From a virus, in IMG/VR virus record IMGVR_UViG_3300026097_001139, positions 1-64,000 of that record: a DNA stretch of 64,000 nucleotides; one strand, 5' to 3'. The position numbers and the translations under genes are program-made. Shown here one piece after another: positions 9,358 to 18,170 of this stretch. A model generated the notes under the pieces. It did not search any database and was not told the DNA's origin. It was given only the letters and a program-made list of their open reading frames with translations. Each line of letters begins with the position of its first letter. Within the stretch, counting starts at the first letter, position 1.

Positions 9358-10577
9358 ATTTACCGCATGAACAATTTTGCGTGCTACCATGGATAAGTTT
9401 AGAAACAAGTCCTATTGGCACAGTGCGCCCTTGTTGCCTTGCAGAAGATGAAATCAAAGACAACAACGGTGAAAAGTTTGAACTTATTGCCAGCGATCTG
9501 GGAGAAATACAGTGTAGCGATTACATGCAGGATCTGCGACAACAGTTCTTGGATGGTAAACAGCCGCGAACCTGTAGGAAATGCTGGAAAGAAGAACGTG
9601 CAGGACGCACCAGCAAGCGTATGCACACGCTGGATCGGTTAAAACATGTGTTACCAGATCAAGAATGGACAGTTGACGCAAAGCCGTTGATGTTTCTTGA
9701 TCTCAAGCTTGGCAACATTTGCAACCTCAAGTGCAGAATCTGTGGTTCGTGGTCTAGTTCACAGTTTGCCGCTGAAGAACTGCAATTTCACAGAAGGGAA
9801 GAAGGTGATCGAAAAGACAGCTATCATTATGAAATGCTGAAAAAGGGAGCCTGGCCAAAAGAAACAGAAACATTCTGGGATCAATTTGACAGCGTAAGCT
9901 CGGATATCCGCTATATCGAATTCACAGGCGGCGAGCCGTTTATGATCAAAGAACACTTTAGAATACTGCAAAGTTTAGTAGATAAAGGCATTGCTGGCAA
10001 TGTGGAAATACACTACAATACCAATGGTACCATCTACCCCGAAGAAGGCGAAGCTCTGTGGAAACATTTTAAGACTGTAGAAATTGCATTCAGCATAGAT
10101 GATGTAGAAGATCGTTTTGAATATCAACGCAGCAATGCAGAATGGCACACTGTAAACGAAAATATTACCAGGTTCCGCGATCTCAAACATAGATATCCAG
10201 GAAAAATACAATTACAAGTGTGTAGCACAGTAAACGTATTCAACGTCTCTTATCTTGAAACGTTGGCTAATTGGATTGACCAACAAGAGTTTGATTTTGT
10301 GTATTGGAATATGATGCACGAAGCCTACTACTTTAGTATCAGTACATTGCCCAGTCGTGCAAAATATGAAATTGAACAAAGACTGCGCAGTGCACAGGTT
10401 AGCTCCAAGCACAAACAAGAGTTTGAAAATATCATAGATTTTATGAACGGCGGACCAAGTCATGATGGACAGATTCTCAGAATGAAAGTGAGAGACCTGG
10501 ATTTCAAACGCAGTCAGGACCTGAGAACGCATCACAGTGAACTAGCAGAGTGGATTGAATACGAGGGCGTACAGTGA
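9354..10577 (+). CDS. Twitch-type radical SAM protein, type B2
   Basis: A protein of 407 residues starting at 9354, where ATGA overlaps the preceding stop; a longer in-frame extension upstream is read by the other gene and is not needed. It opens with FCVLPWISLETSPIGTVRPCC (split C9, C27-C28) and has C74-x2-C77 in CRKCWKEERAG. The radical SAM motif is C123-x3-C127-x2-C130 and the SAM motif is FTGGEPFM. Domain order matches the neighbours at 7651 and 10983 but without the 150-residue N-terminal domain of 7651. It probably takes electrons from ferredoxin. Confidence 0.87.
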   Translation: MNLPHEQFCVLPWISLETSPIGTVRPCCLAEDEIKDNNGEKFELIASDLGEIQCSDYMQDLRQQFLDGKQPRTCRKCWKEERAGRTSKRMHTLDRLKHVLPDQEWTVDAKPLMFLDLKLGNICNLKCRICGSWSSSQFAAEELQFHRREEGDRKDSYHYEMLKKGAWPKETETFWDQFDSVSSDIRYIEFTGGEPFMIKEHFRILQSLVDKGIAGNVEIHYNTNGTIYPEEGEALWKHFKTVEIAFSIDDVEDRFEYQRSNAEWHTVNENITRFRDLKHRYPGKIQLQVCSTVNVFNVSYLETLANWIDQQEFDFVYWNMMHEAYYFSISTLPSRAKYEIEQRLRSAQVSSKHKQEFENIIDFMNGGPSHDGQILRMKVRDLDFKRSQDLRTHHSELAEWIEYEGVQ

Positions 10578-10996
10578 AAGTAGGGTTTACATGCAGTACA
10601 TTTGACCTGTTGCATGCTGGACATGTAGCAATGCTTCGTGAAGCAAAAGAACAATGCGATTATCTAATGGTAGGACTACAGGTTGATCCAAGTCGAGATC
10701 GTCCTAATAAAAACGCACCTGTGCAAACACTGGTAGAAAGATATACACAGCTACAAGCAGTGCGTTATGTAGACGAAATTGTAGTGTACGAAAACGAAAG
10801 AGATTTAGAAGACATTCTGGAAATGATGCACATAGATGTGCGGATTCTAGGCGAAGAATACCGAGAACACGATTTTACCGGAAAGGATATTTGTAAAAAA
10901 CGTGGTATTCAGTTATACTTTAACAAAAGAGAACACCGTTTTAGCAGCAGTGATCTAAGACGAAGAGTAGCCTCTCTAGAAAATGCAAAAACCTAA
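10574..10996 (+). CDS. Cytidylyltransferase-family nucleotidylyltransferase (glycerol-3-phosphate type)
   Basis: A 140-residue protein, near the usual length of the glycerol-3-phosphate cytidylyltransferase (TagD-like) group. The N-terminal FTCSTFDLLHAGH contains the HxGH nucleotide-binding motif (H14, H17). The C-terminal HRFSSSDLRRR sits where the family has its RTxGISTT-type signature and is altered, so the exact substrate is open. It would activate a phosphorylated polyol or sugar as a CDP derivative. GTG at 10574 overlaps the previous TGA. Its position between two radical SAM genes suggests that an activated building block feeds the same pathway. Confidence 0.82.
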   Translation: MKVGFTCSTFDLLHAGHVAMLREAKEQCDYLMVGLQVDPSRDRPNKNAPVQTLVERYTQLQAVRYVDEIVVYENERDLEDILEMMHIDVRILGEEYREHDFTGKDICKKRGIQLYFNKREHRFSSSDLRRRVASLENAKT

Positions 10997-12299
10997 AGAA
11001 AAACCGTCAAGTCTGTGCATGGCACCGTGGACTCACACCTATCTTAGTCCTCAGACAGAACGCAGAATGTGCTGTGCCAGCAGAGAACCTGCACAGAACT
11101 TCAAGCAGTATATCGACACTGATACAGGCACCGGCGAATACAATCCAAGCACACTAGAAGAACATTGGAACAGCGAACACATGAAAAATGTGCGTCGTAG
11201 AATGATGGCAGGCGAAACACTCAACGAGTGCGAAGTGTGCAATAACAAATTGCTGAATACAGATGTATACAGAGACTACTTCTGGCATCTGTTTAAGCAT
11301 CACTACAACGATATTTGGGAAAAAACCGACGAGTCAGGGCATACAGATATGCAACCTGTTAGTTGGGACTATCGTTTTAGTAATCTCTGCAACTTTAAAT
11401 GCAGAACCTGCGGGGACATGTTGAGTTCAGCCTGGGAAACTGAACAGCGTAAAAACAACATGATCAATTGGGACGATCCAAAAAACAACTGGATGCGTCC
11501 CGAAGTCCGCGCAGAAATATCCAAATTTCAAGACACTCAGATTGAAGCCGAGTTTTCACAAGCTGTAGAAGAACACAGAGTGCAAGAAGTTTATTGGGTA
11601 GGCGGAGAACCTTTGATGTACGAGCAACATTGGAGGTACATGTCCAGGATCGTAGAATTGGGAGACGGTCCTGGACTTTATGCTCGATACAATACAAATC
11701 TCAGTAGAGTTGAATACCAAGGCACGCACTTATACAGAGATATTATCAAAAATATAAGAGACTGGCAAATCTGTGCCAGCATCGACGGCACCGGGCCCAT
11801 TGGCGAGTATATTCGCACGGGATTGAATTATCAACAATTTTTAGACAACTTCAAACAAGGCGTTGATATACAGAAAACACGCAGGCAGATGCGATTGGAT
11901 TTTACACTCACGTTGCCGGGCTTGTTTGAAGTGGAGGCAATGCAACAACTTGCAGATGAGCTAGGCGTGGACTTACTTGCAAAAGTAATCTTTGGGTTTT
12001 CGCCTGACATTGTGCTGAGTCCACTGGCACTGCCTAAGGAATTGCTGGACAAACAGATCGATCAACTGGCGCACAGTGTACCTGATGGTGCACTCAAAGA
12101 TGTGCTAGTACAACTGAAAAACAGGCCAACGTTTCAGGAGCAATGGCCTGGTCAGTGGCAATCGGGCTTGGTTGCTGGAAAAAAACGTATACTGCGTTTA
12201 GAGAGTATTCGCAACGACAAGTACACTCTAGACGATATTTTACAGGAACACAATAAGGAAATTTATGACTGGTGGCAATCAATTCCAATTATTGGATAA
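10983..12299 (+). CDS. Twitch-type radical SAM protein, type B3
   Basis: A 438-residue protein with N-terminal LCMAPWTHTYLSP (C12), a CC pair at 30-31, and C83-x2-C86 in CEVCNNK. The radical SAM motif is C136-x3-C140-x2-C143, followed by WVGGEPLMYEQHW. The RFSNLCNFKCRTCG context is typical of phage twitch-domain radical SAM proteins. It overlaps the nucleotidylyltransferase gene by 14 bp and the next gene by 35 bp. It is the third member of the B subfamily in this operon. The function is unknown beyond the class. Confidence 0.87.
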   Translation: MQKPKEKPSSLCMAPWTHTYLSPQTERRMCCASREPAQNFKQYIDTDTGTGEYNPSTLEEHWNSEHMKNVRRRMMAGETLNECEVCNNKLLNTDVYRDYFWHLFKHHYNDIWEKTDESGHTDMQPVSWDYRFSNLCNFKCRTCGDMLSSAWETEQRKNNMINWDDPKNNWMRPEVRAEISKFQDTQIEAEFSQAVEEHRVQEVYWVGGEPLMYEQHWRYMSRIVELGDGPGLYARYNTNLSRVEYQGTHLYRDIIKNIRDWQICASIDGTGPIGEYIRTGLNYQQFLDNFKQGVDIQKTRRQMRLDFTLTLPGLFEVEAMQQLADELGVDLLAKVIFGFSPDIVLSPLALPKELLDKQIDQLAHSVPDGALKDVLVQLKNRPTFQEQWPGQWQSGLVAGKKRILRLESIRNDKYTLDDILQEHNKEIYDWWQSIPIIG

Positions 12300-13362
12300 A
12301 GTTTCAATTGAACTCAAAAATAGAGCAACAGGGTCATTGTTGCCTGTGTATATTGATGTTTATGATAATAGTTTATCACGTAAATGGCTAGATGCACTAA
12401 AAGTAATCCTTAAAGACGATTTGCATTTAGAAAAAAACTACTGTTTCTTTGGATTTCCAGATGGCGAACGCAGTGCAGAATACATCTGTGAACAAATAAA
12501 TCGCAGTATAGCCGCAATCAACGCCAGTGATCTAGATTACAACATACATGACCATTTCACTGTGGAGAATACTATTACCACTGGTCCAGTTGGCGAGGAC
12601 TTGCCTGGGCATAAATTGGTCCAGGAAAAAATGAATTGGTTGCACAGATACTTTGAGGATTTACAAGGAACCAGTGCTGACATCAGTGCTTATTACAAAC
12701 AGGCCAATGATGCAACACGTTGGCACATACGTCAACTGAACTTGTTGTGTCACGAATACGAAAGTCTTGTGTTAAGCATGCGTAAAAAGATTCATGCACC
12801 TGAATGGCGTAGACCTAGTCAGTTAATGTGCTGGCTGAATGCACCGAGATTTACACTGGACGAGAATGATTACGAATTGTTTGGAGTCGACACACTGGCA
12901 AGACCTTTAGGCGGTGTGTTTGTGGGTGTAAACAAAGCTGTTGGTAAACACCACTGGGAAGTGTTTCACGATGAAGGACGCGACAGCAGAATCGATGAAC
13001 TGGTAACAACGTCTTTGAGCAGCCAAACCGAAGCCACTGGGGATTTTGACATTGAATGGGCAAACAATCCTGGCAACTACGAATTCTTTCAACGTGAAAT
13101 GGCAGACTTTCGGACCTGGCTTGTTGCAAATGGCTTTGACCCTGAAGACAAATGTCTAACCATTGGACATCCGCAGATAGGTCAAGTGGATTTAAATGCC
13201 AGCTTTGGCACAGAAGATTTTGAAACAATATGGGCCTTGCTCAACGATCATTTAGATGTGCACAGTGTAAGCACCGCAAATCACCGTGCAGAGTATCCAT
13301 ATCACTGGAGCGATCAAGATTACATGGCTCAACAAATTCGTGCACTGGCTGATCATGTATAA
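12265..13362 (+). CDS. Hypothetical protein in the radical SAM operon
   Basis: A 365-residue protein that I do not recognise. It has no signal peptide or membrane segment. The middle is helical and charged, and the C-terminal third is rich in Asp, Trp and His (for example TIGHPQIGQVDLNASFG and YPYHWSDQDY). It overlaps the preceding radical SAM gene by 35 bp, so translational coupling and a role with that enzyme, as partner or substrate-binding protein, are plausible. An in-frame start a little downstream cannot be excluded. Confidence 0.75.
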   Translation: MTGGNQFQLLDKVSIELKNRATGSLLPVYIDVYDNSLSRKWLDALKVILKDDLHLEKNYCFFGFPDGERSAEYICEQINRSIAAINASDLDYNIHDHFTVENTITTGPVGEDLPGHKLVQEKMNWLHRYFEDLQGTSADISAYYKQANDATRWHIRQLNLLCHEYESLVLSMRKKIHAPEWRRPSQLMCWLNAPRFTLDENDYELFGVDTLARPLGGVFVGVNKAVGKHHWEVFHDEGRDSRIDELVTTSLSSQTEATGDFDIEWANNPGNYEFFQREMADFRTWLVANGFDPEDKCLTIGHPQIGQVDLNASFGTEDFETIWALLNDHLDVHSVSTANHRAEYPYHWSDQDYMAQQIRALADHV

Positions 13363-13383
13363 TTACAGTGCAAGGGGAAAACC

Positions 13384-13512
13384 ATGAACACGTTAAAATA
13401 CATTGTTACATTTCGATGGGTACTTGACATCTATCGTAGAATCAAATTACATATTCTGTACAAGAAAAAACTTAAGGAACTTCGTAAAAGAGATCCTTTC
13501 ATCTACAAATAA
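13384..13512 (+). CDS. Small basic protein, 42 residues
   Basis: ATG at 13384 is preceded by AAGGGG at good spacing and the frame stops at TAA 13510-13512. The product begins MNTLKYIVTFRW and ends KRDPFIYK. It is an amphipathic helix followed by a Lys/Arg-rich tail (KKKLKELRKR), which could associate with a membrane or nucleic acid. Similar tiny proteins occur in marine phages as far as I recall; no function is known. It fills the gap before the carbamoyltransferase gene. Confidence 0.7.
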   Translation: MNTLKYIVTFRWVLDIYRRIKLHILYKKKLKELRKRDPFIYK

Positions 13513-13520
13513 GGCAGTAT

Positions 13521-15038
13521 ATGATACTGGGAATTAGCGCAGGGTTTCACGATGCGGGCGTATGTGTGCTTGACTATGACGGCAATATACACTTTGCATC
13601 TCACAGTGAAAGATTCAGCAAGAAAAAACATGACAAGCATCTGTGCAAGGCGATCCTAGATCGTTGTTTTGAATATCCAATTGAGCATGTTGCATACTAT
13701 GAGCGTCCTTGGATGCACAACATGCAACAATGGATCAGTGGACAATCAGTAAGTCAACACTGGAGTCTCAAAAGCACATTGAAATCAATACTGGGAGATT
13801 ATTGGAATCCACAGTTATCTACCAGTTGTTATCCGCATCATCTCAGTCATGCGGCTGCTGGCTTTCAGACTTCTCCTTATGACGATGCTACAGTAGTTGT
13901 GATTGATGCCATTGGTGAATTAGACACGATCAGTATATATTATGCATACTATGATAACAAAGGTCGTGCTCGTTATAGAAAGCTTTGGGGACAGAGATAT
14001 CCACACAGCATTGGTTTGTTTTACAGTGCGATCACACAGCGTGTTGGTCTGCGTCCAATGGATGAAGAATATATTACCATGGGAATGGCCGCATTTGGAC
14101 ACGAAAAAGCCAAGTCATTGATGACCAGCAATGTGCTCGAAACACAAATGAAACAGCGATATCTTTACAGTGATAACAAATTACAGTTCAAAGAAAACTT
14201 TCACACAGGTATAGATGCCAGTCATTGGGAAGACTACAGCAACGAAGAGATAGCATTTGCAGCTCAAACCATTGCAGAAGAACTTATTCAAGATGTAATG
14301 TATACTGCCGCTCGACTGGGAAACAGTAAAAATTTAGTTTACATGGGAGGAGTGGCACTAAACTGCGTAGCCAATCGCAACATTGGGCTCAACTTCGACA
14401 ATGTGTGGATCATGCCCAATCCTGGTGATGCCGGCAGTGGCTTGGGTTGTGCTGCACTGCATTATGGCAAGCGTGTCAACTGGGAACACCCATACACTGG
14501 CACCTGTATTGAAGGCGAGTATCCTGTAAATGAATTGCTAGATGAATTGTTATCCAATCGCATAGTAGGAGTAGCAGCCGGTGGTGCCGAGTTTGGCCCT
14601 AGAGCACTGGGCAATAGAAGTCTGCTGGCAGATCCTAGAGGCGATGACATTAAAGATCTAGTGAACACTATTAAAAAACGTCAAAAGTTTAGACCATTTG
14701 CTCCAGTGATACTGGAAGAATACGCAGATCAATATTTTGATATGCCTCGAGGATTTTCAAGCAGTCCGTACATGCAGGTAACAGCATACTGCAAACATCC
14801 AGAACTGTTTCCTGCTATTGTACATGTAGATGGCACAAGTCGAGTGCAAACAGTGCCCAAAGACAGTGCCAGTGGCATAAGACAACTACTAGAAAAATGG
14901 TATGTGTTAACAGATTGTCCTATGCTGCTGAATACCAGTTTAAACATTCGCGGAGAGCCAATGATTGACACTGTAGAAGACGCCATAAGATTCGAACAAT
15001 TGTATAACACTCCTGTGTGTACTCCTAAAAAAGGTTAA
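13521..15038 (+). CDS. Carbamoyltransferase, NodU/CmcH family
   Basis: A 505-residue protein. The N-terminal MILGISAGFHDAG and PHHLSHAAAGF (H106, H107, H110) match the Kae1-like, ATP-using half of the family. The C-terminal GGAEFGPRALGNRSLLADPR and FRPFAPVILEE are signatures of the carbamoyltransferase C-terminal domain. Family members make carbamoyl-adenylate from carbamoyl phosphate and transfer the carbamoyl group to a hydroxyl on a sugar or antibiotic. Here a glycan or small-molecule acceptor is inferred. It is slightly shorter than typical members (about 550-600 residues). AAGG precedes the ATG. The ferredoxin reductase gene follows after 8 bp. Confidence 0.93.
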   Translation: MILGISAGFHDAGVCVLDYDGNIHFASHSERFSKKKHDKHLCKAILDRCFEYPIEHVAYYERPWMHNMQQWISGQSVSQHWSLKSTLKSILGDYWNPQLSTSCYPHHLSHAAAGFQTSPYDDATVVVIDAIGELDTISIYYAYYDNKGRARYRKLWGQRYPHSIGLFYSAITQRVGLRPMDEEYITMGMAAFGHEKAKSLMTSNVLETQMKQRYLYSDNKLQFKENFHTGIDASHWEDYSNEEIAFAAQTIAEELIQDVMYTAARLGNSKNLVYMGGVALNCVANRNIGLNFDNVWIMPNPGDAGSGLGCAALHYGKRVNWEHPYTGTCIEGEYPVNELLDELLSNRIVGVAAGGAEFGPRALGNRSLLADPRGDDIKDLVNTIKKRQKFRPFAPVILEEYADQYFDMPRGFSSSPYMQVTAYCKHPELFPAIVHVDGTSRVQTVPKDSASGIRQLLEKWYVLTDCPMLLNTSLNIRGEPMIDTVEDAIRFEQLYNTPVCTPKKG

Positions 15039-15046
15039 ACTAAAAA

Positions 15047-15754
15047 ATGTCAGAACTAGTAGAAATTATTGAAGTAGAACACTACACAGATCGCCTGTTT
15101 AGATTTAGAACAACAAAGCCAAAAGACTTTACTTTTCGGGCCGGTGAGTTTACAATGATAGGAATGGGGGATGATGATCTCATGAGAGCATACAGCATTA
15201 CCAGTGCCCCTGAAGATCCTTTTTTAGAATTTTACAGCATTAAAGTCCCGGACGGTCCGTTGACAAGTAGATTACAGCATGTTAAAATAGGAGATACAAT
15301 TGAAGTAGGTGATCGCCCAACTGGCAGTTTAACTACACAATTTGTAAAGCCTGGCAAAGACTTGTGGTTAATGGCTACCGGCACTGGTATTGCACCTTTT
15401 ATTAGTTTGTTAAGAGACGGTGAGATATTTGACATCTACAACAAAGTACACGTAACATGGACAGTGAGAACACCTGCTGAACTGTTGTGTTATCACGAAT
15501 TTTTACAGGATCTTGATATACATTACTTTCCAACAGTTACCCAAGAAGAATTTGCTAACACGGGACGTATACAAAAATTTATTGAAGCTGGTACCATTAT
15601 GGAAAACAGCAGTCCCGAAACAGATCGTGTAATGTTATGCGGAAGCATGGCTTTCAATAAAGACATGAAACAGTTGTTGCTAGCTGCAGGCTACGAAGAA
15701 GGCAACAAGAAAAATCCAGGTACGTTTGTGCTAGAACGTGCATTTGTAAGCTAG
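15047..15754 (+). CDS. Ferredoxin--NADP reductase-like flavoprotein
   Basis: A 235-residue protein. RAYS at 47-50 is the FAD-binding RxYS motif, GTGIAPF at 112-118 is the NADP-binding glycine loop, VMLCGSMAF is the conserved Cys-Gly segment, and the end ([11 protein letters not shown]) resembles the short C-terminus of bacterial Fpr-type reductases. It should move electrons between NADPH and ferredoxin. The ferredoxin gene follows eight bases later, so the two form an electron-delivery pair. In a phage full of radical SAM genes, the obvious inferred role is reduction of their 4Fe-4S clusters. Confidence 0.9.
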   Translation: MSELVEIIEVEHYTDRLFRFRTTKPKDFTFRAGEFTMIGMGDDDLMRAYSITSAPEDPFLEFYSIKVPDGPLTSRLQHVKIGDTIEVGDRPTGSLTTQFVKPGKDLWLMATGTGIAPFISLLRDGEIFDIYNKVHVTWTVRTPAELLCYHEFLQDLDIHYFPTVTQEEFANTGRIQKFIEAGTIMENSSPETDRVMLCGSMAFNKDMKQLLLAAGYEEGNKKNPGTFVLERAFVS

Positions 15755-15761
15755 GAGAATT

Positions 15762-16103
15762 ATGACACATTTAGTAACTGATAATTGTATCAAATGCAAA
15801 CACACGGATTGTGTTGAAGTATGTCCAGTGGATTGTTTTTATGAAGGTCCGGACTTTCTAGTAATCAATCCTGATGAATGCATTGACTGTGCAGTTTGTA
15901 TTCCAGAGTGTCCTGTTGATGCCATTGTAGCTGAAGATGAAGTGCCCAATGACGGAGTTGATTGGTTTAAAATCAACGCTGAATTAGCTGAAAAATGGGC
16001 AGATAATAACATTACAGAAAAACTAGATCCTTTACCTGATCACGAATCATGGACAGATGTGCCAGGCAAGGTTCAATATATTCAACACTATATGGAAAGT
16101 TAG
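15762..16103 (+). CDS. fdxA: 7Fe ferredoxin (FdxA type)
   Basis: A 113-residue protein with the FdxA arrangement of two clusters: C9, C12, C17, C21 and C25 near the N-terminus and C40-x2-C43-x2-C46-x3-C50 in [14 protein letters not shown]. The sequence [19 protein letters not shown] is close to bacterial FdxA. The length fits the family (about 107-112). TAGGAG precedes the ATG. It is a soluble low-potential electron carrier, and its neighbour is a ferredoxin reductase. It closes the plus-strand operon; the next gene is convergent after two bases. Confidence 0.95.
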   Translation: MTHLVTDNCIKCKHTDCVEVCPVDCFYEGPDFLVINPDECIDCAVCIPECPVDAIVAEDEVPNDGVDWFKINAELAEKWADNNITEKLDPLPDHESWTDVPGKVQYIQHYMES

Positions 16104-16105
16104 TA

Positions 16106-17125
16106 TTATTGGTCTCCTGAGCATTGTTGCCCGCAATGCTCGGCGCATGCTACTAACCTGCCGGTTTCGATAGTTTCTTTCCAGGTCGGTGGGATACTTT
16201 TAAACCATTCAACACATTCTTCTAGACTGTATTTAAATAAATCGTTTTTGGCTACTAACTGTTTAATTTGCCCATTTCGATAAATCATATCGCCTGCGCG
16301 ACCCGTGTATGTTTCTGGTGCATTGCCAATGTAGCAGCAAGGATATACTTTGCCATCGCTGCTTACATATATATTTCTATCTTTCATTGCTTCGCAAACA
16401 ATGGTTTTTTGATTATATATTTTTTGAGTATACTTGCTTGGAGAACTATCTATGAACTCTTTTGTAGTAAGGATGTGCTCAACATCAATTTTAAATTCCC
16501 GGCCGATCCAGTATATCACGTTTTTGTTTTTATCTATTACAGGACCATTATCGCGCCTGTGGTCTTTAACTTCAAATTGATCAAACCCTAGTTGTTTGCT
16601 AAGTTCACGTGCTTCTTCGATTTGATGTTGATTATGTTCAAACACCATAAAAACCCAACTAGTTTTACCGCCTGCATTTCTAACTGTTTGTGCATTCTCT
16701 AGTATTGTATTAAAATCAGTATTTCTTCTGTACAGTTTATGAGTATCTTCGAGGCCGTCTATTGCAAAGAAAATTCTGTCTGTCACACTAGCAAGATCTT
16801 TCCAAAAATCTAGATCACGTGCATTGCCGTTTGTGCTTATAATTAAATTAGCGGTTGGATTATGCTTACGAAAGTATTGCATAATAGCAGGCGTGTCGGG
16901 ATTCATTACAATATCGCCAAAGTTGCCGCACACATTTATTTTGTGAAGTTGTGCAATAAACTCTGGTTTAAATATTTGTTTTACTTCCTTTAGCGTCAAG
17001 TTCCGTTCAACATAACCTGCATTAGTAGGGTGCCCGAACACATTTCTCAGGCATAAAGGACACTCTGCGTTGCATAAACTTGATAGTTCTAAGTCTAATC
17101 GGCGTATAAACTTATAGTGATACAT
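16106..17125 (-). CDS. Radical SAM protein with C-terminal SPASM-like cysteines
   Basis: A 339-residue protein. SLCNAECPLC gives C18-x3-C22-x2-C25. The SAM region is unusual: VCGNFGDIVMNP replaces the common GGEP. The C-terminal half contains DGKVYPCCYIG and CAEHCGQQC, typical of SPASM auxiliary-cluster ligands. The stop lies two bases from the convergent fdxA stop, and the ATG shares its A with the TAA of the upstream amidinotransferase. Substrates of this SPASM class are commonly peptides, but sugars are possible here given the neighbours. Confidence 0.88.
   Translation of the reverse strand: MYHYKFIRRLDLELSSLCNAECPLCLRNVFGHPTNAGYVERNLTLKEVKQIFKPEFIAQLHKINVCGNFGDIVMNPDTPAIMQYFRKHNPTANLIISTNGNARDLDFWKDLASVTDRIFFAIDGLEDTHKLYRRNTDFNTILENAQTVRNAGGKTSWVFMVFEHNQHQIEEARELSKQLGFDQFEVKDHRRDNGPVIDKNKNVIYWIGREFKIDVEHILTTKEFIDSSPSKYTQKIYNQKTIVCEAMKDRNIYVSSDGKVYPCCYIGNAPETYTGRAGDMIYRNGQIKQLVAKNDLFKYSLEECVEWFKSIPPTWKETIETGRLVACAEHCGQQCSGDQ
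16119..16141. other. Perfect 8-bp hairpin just past the fdxA stop
   Basis: GAGCATTG and CAATGCTC flank a 7-base loop. It starts 16 bp after the fdxA stop but lies inside the 3' end of the convergent radical SAM gene. No T run follows on either strand, so it is not a standard intrinsic terminator. It could protect the 3' end of the plus-strand transcript or be coincidental. Confidence 0.35.
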
Positions 17126-18162
17126 TACAAATAACTTTCTAAACCACCTTTTCTAGAAAGATCTTGTGTACAGCAGCTGATTCCACCGTCCCAGAAGTAA
17201 CTGTGACGAAGTTCACTTACTATAGGATTTATTTTATGTTTTTCGCAGTAGTCAAATACCTGCTTATTATAGGCTGAGAATATGACATTCTCTTCATCTA
17301 GCACAAGGCAATTAACATCAAACACAGTGTCTTCGACAAATCCAACCCATTGACTTAAATAGCTGTCAACAAAGTTTGAAAATTCTGGAGTAGGTGTCTG
17401 TCCTGTCACATACCAACGCCCGTTAAAGTTTTCCTGTTTAAACTTGCCAACTTCCATAGCCGCCCATATTGAACTGTCCCAAATCTTACAAACGTCCCAA
17501 CCAGGAAAGTCGCCTGCTAGATCCAGCTGGTCGTCCCATTTACTACTTAATAACACACCTGGCTTGAGAATAGCAAACACTGCATCGCCATGGCCATCAG
17601 TTACAGCTTCGTGTATACGATAGTCTGGGCCTAGCACATTGTCAACAATCCAGCGTGTTTGTTCTGGTTTCAAATAGTCTGAATTGTCAAAGAAAACGTC
17701 TTTACCAACACGTACAATACAACTAGCACTGGCTCCGTTGAGCACACAGTTTTCGTCCCATTCTCCTTGGTGCGGATTAATCACTTGATCCGGATTGTGT
17801 TGTTCTAAATCTGCACAGATATTATCCAATTCTTGCACAGGCAGCACACGTAGTAATTTGTCGCCTAGTGTAATCTGCCAGTCTCTTGGCGTAAGAGGCG
17901 GAAGCGGAGCACCTTGATCAGCAATCTGTTGTTCATGAAAACGGTTTACATCGGGTAGGTCTGGTCTACGGACCTTTGCACCATATTCTTCTATGGTCTT
18001 TTGTAGGTTTTCTAGATCTTCGGCACTTTCTTCAAGTATCTGACTGAGTTGATTGAATACTTGTTTGTCTTCGATAAACTCAAAATGTTCTGGTGTAAAC
18101 ACACTGCCTATAATTACTTCTTCCAGTGGTTGCCAACTAGTGTAACTGTTAATTTTACTCAT
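17125..18162 (-). CDS. Amidinotransferase (glycine/inosamine amidinotransferase family)
   Basis: A 345-residue protein in the pentein-fold amidinotransferase family. It begins with NSYTSWQPLEEVIIGS, the usual opening strand. DGHGDAVF carries the catalytic His, and SYFWDGGISCCTQDL near the C-terminus carries the nucleophilic Cys (family: GGGIHCMT). The length is near that of family members. The enzyme would move an amidino group from arginine to an amine acceptor. With a carbamoyltransferase and oxygenases nearby, an aminated sugar or cyclitol acceptor is inferred. Its stop overlaps the start of the radical SAM gene downstream. Confidence 0.85.
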   Translation of the reverse strand: MSKINSYTSWQPLEEVIIGSVFTPEHFEFIEDKQVFNQLSQILEESAEDLENLQKTIEEYGAKVRRPDLPDVNRFHEQQIADQGAPLPPLTPRDWQITLGDKLLRVLPVQELDNICADLEQHNPDQVINPHQGEWDENCVLNGASASCIVRVGKDVFFDNSDYLKPEQTRWIVDNVLGPDYRIHEAVTDGHGDAVFAILKPGVLLSSKWDDQLDLAGDFPGWDVCKIWDSSIWAAMEVGKFKQENFNGRWYVTGQTPTPEFSNFVDSYLSQWVGFVEDTVFDVNCLVLDEENVIFSAYNKQVFDYCEKHKINPIVSELRHSYFWDGGISCCTQDLSRKGGLESYL

Positions 18163-18170
18163 AATTTAAT

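Noticed and set aside
16119-16141. Hairpin as an intrinsic terminator for the plus-strand operon
   Set aside because: No T run follows; it was listed only as a hairpin.
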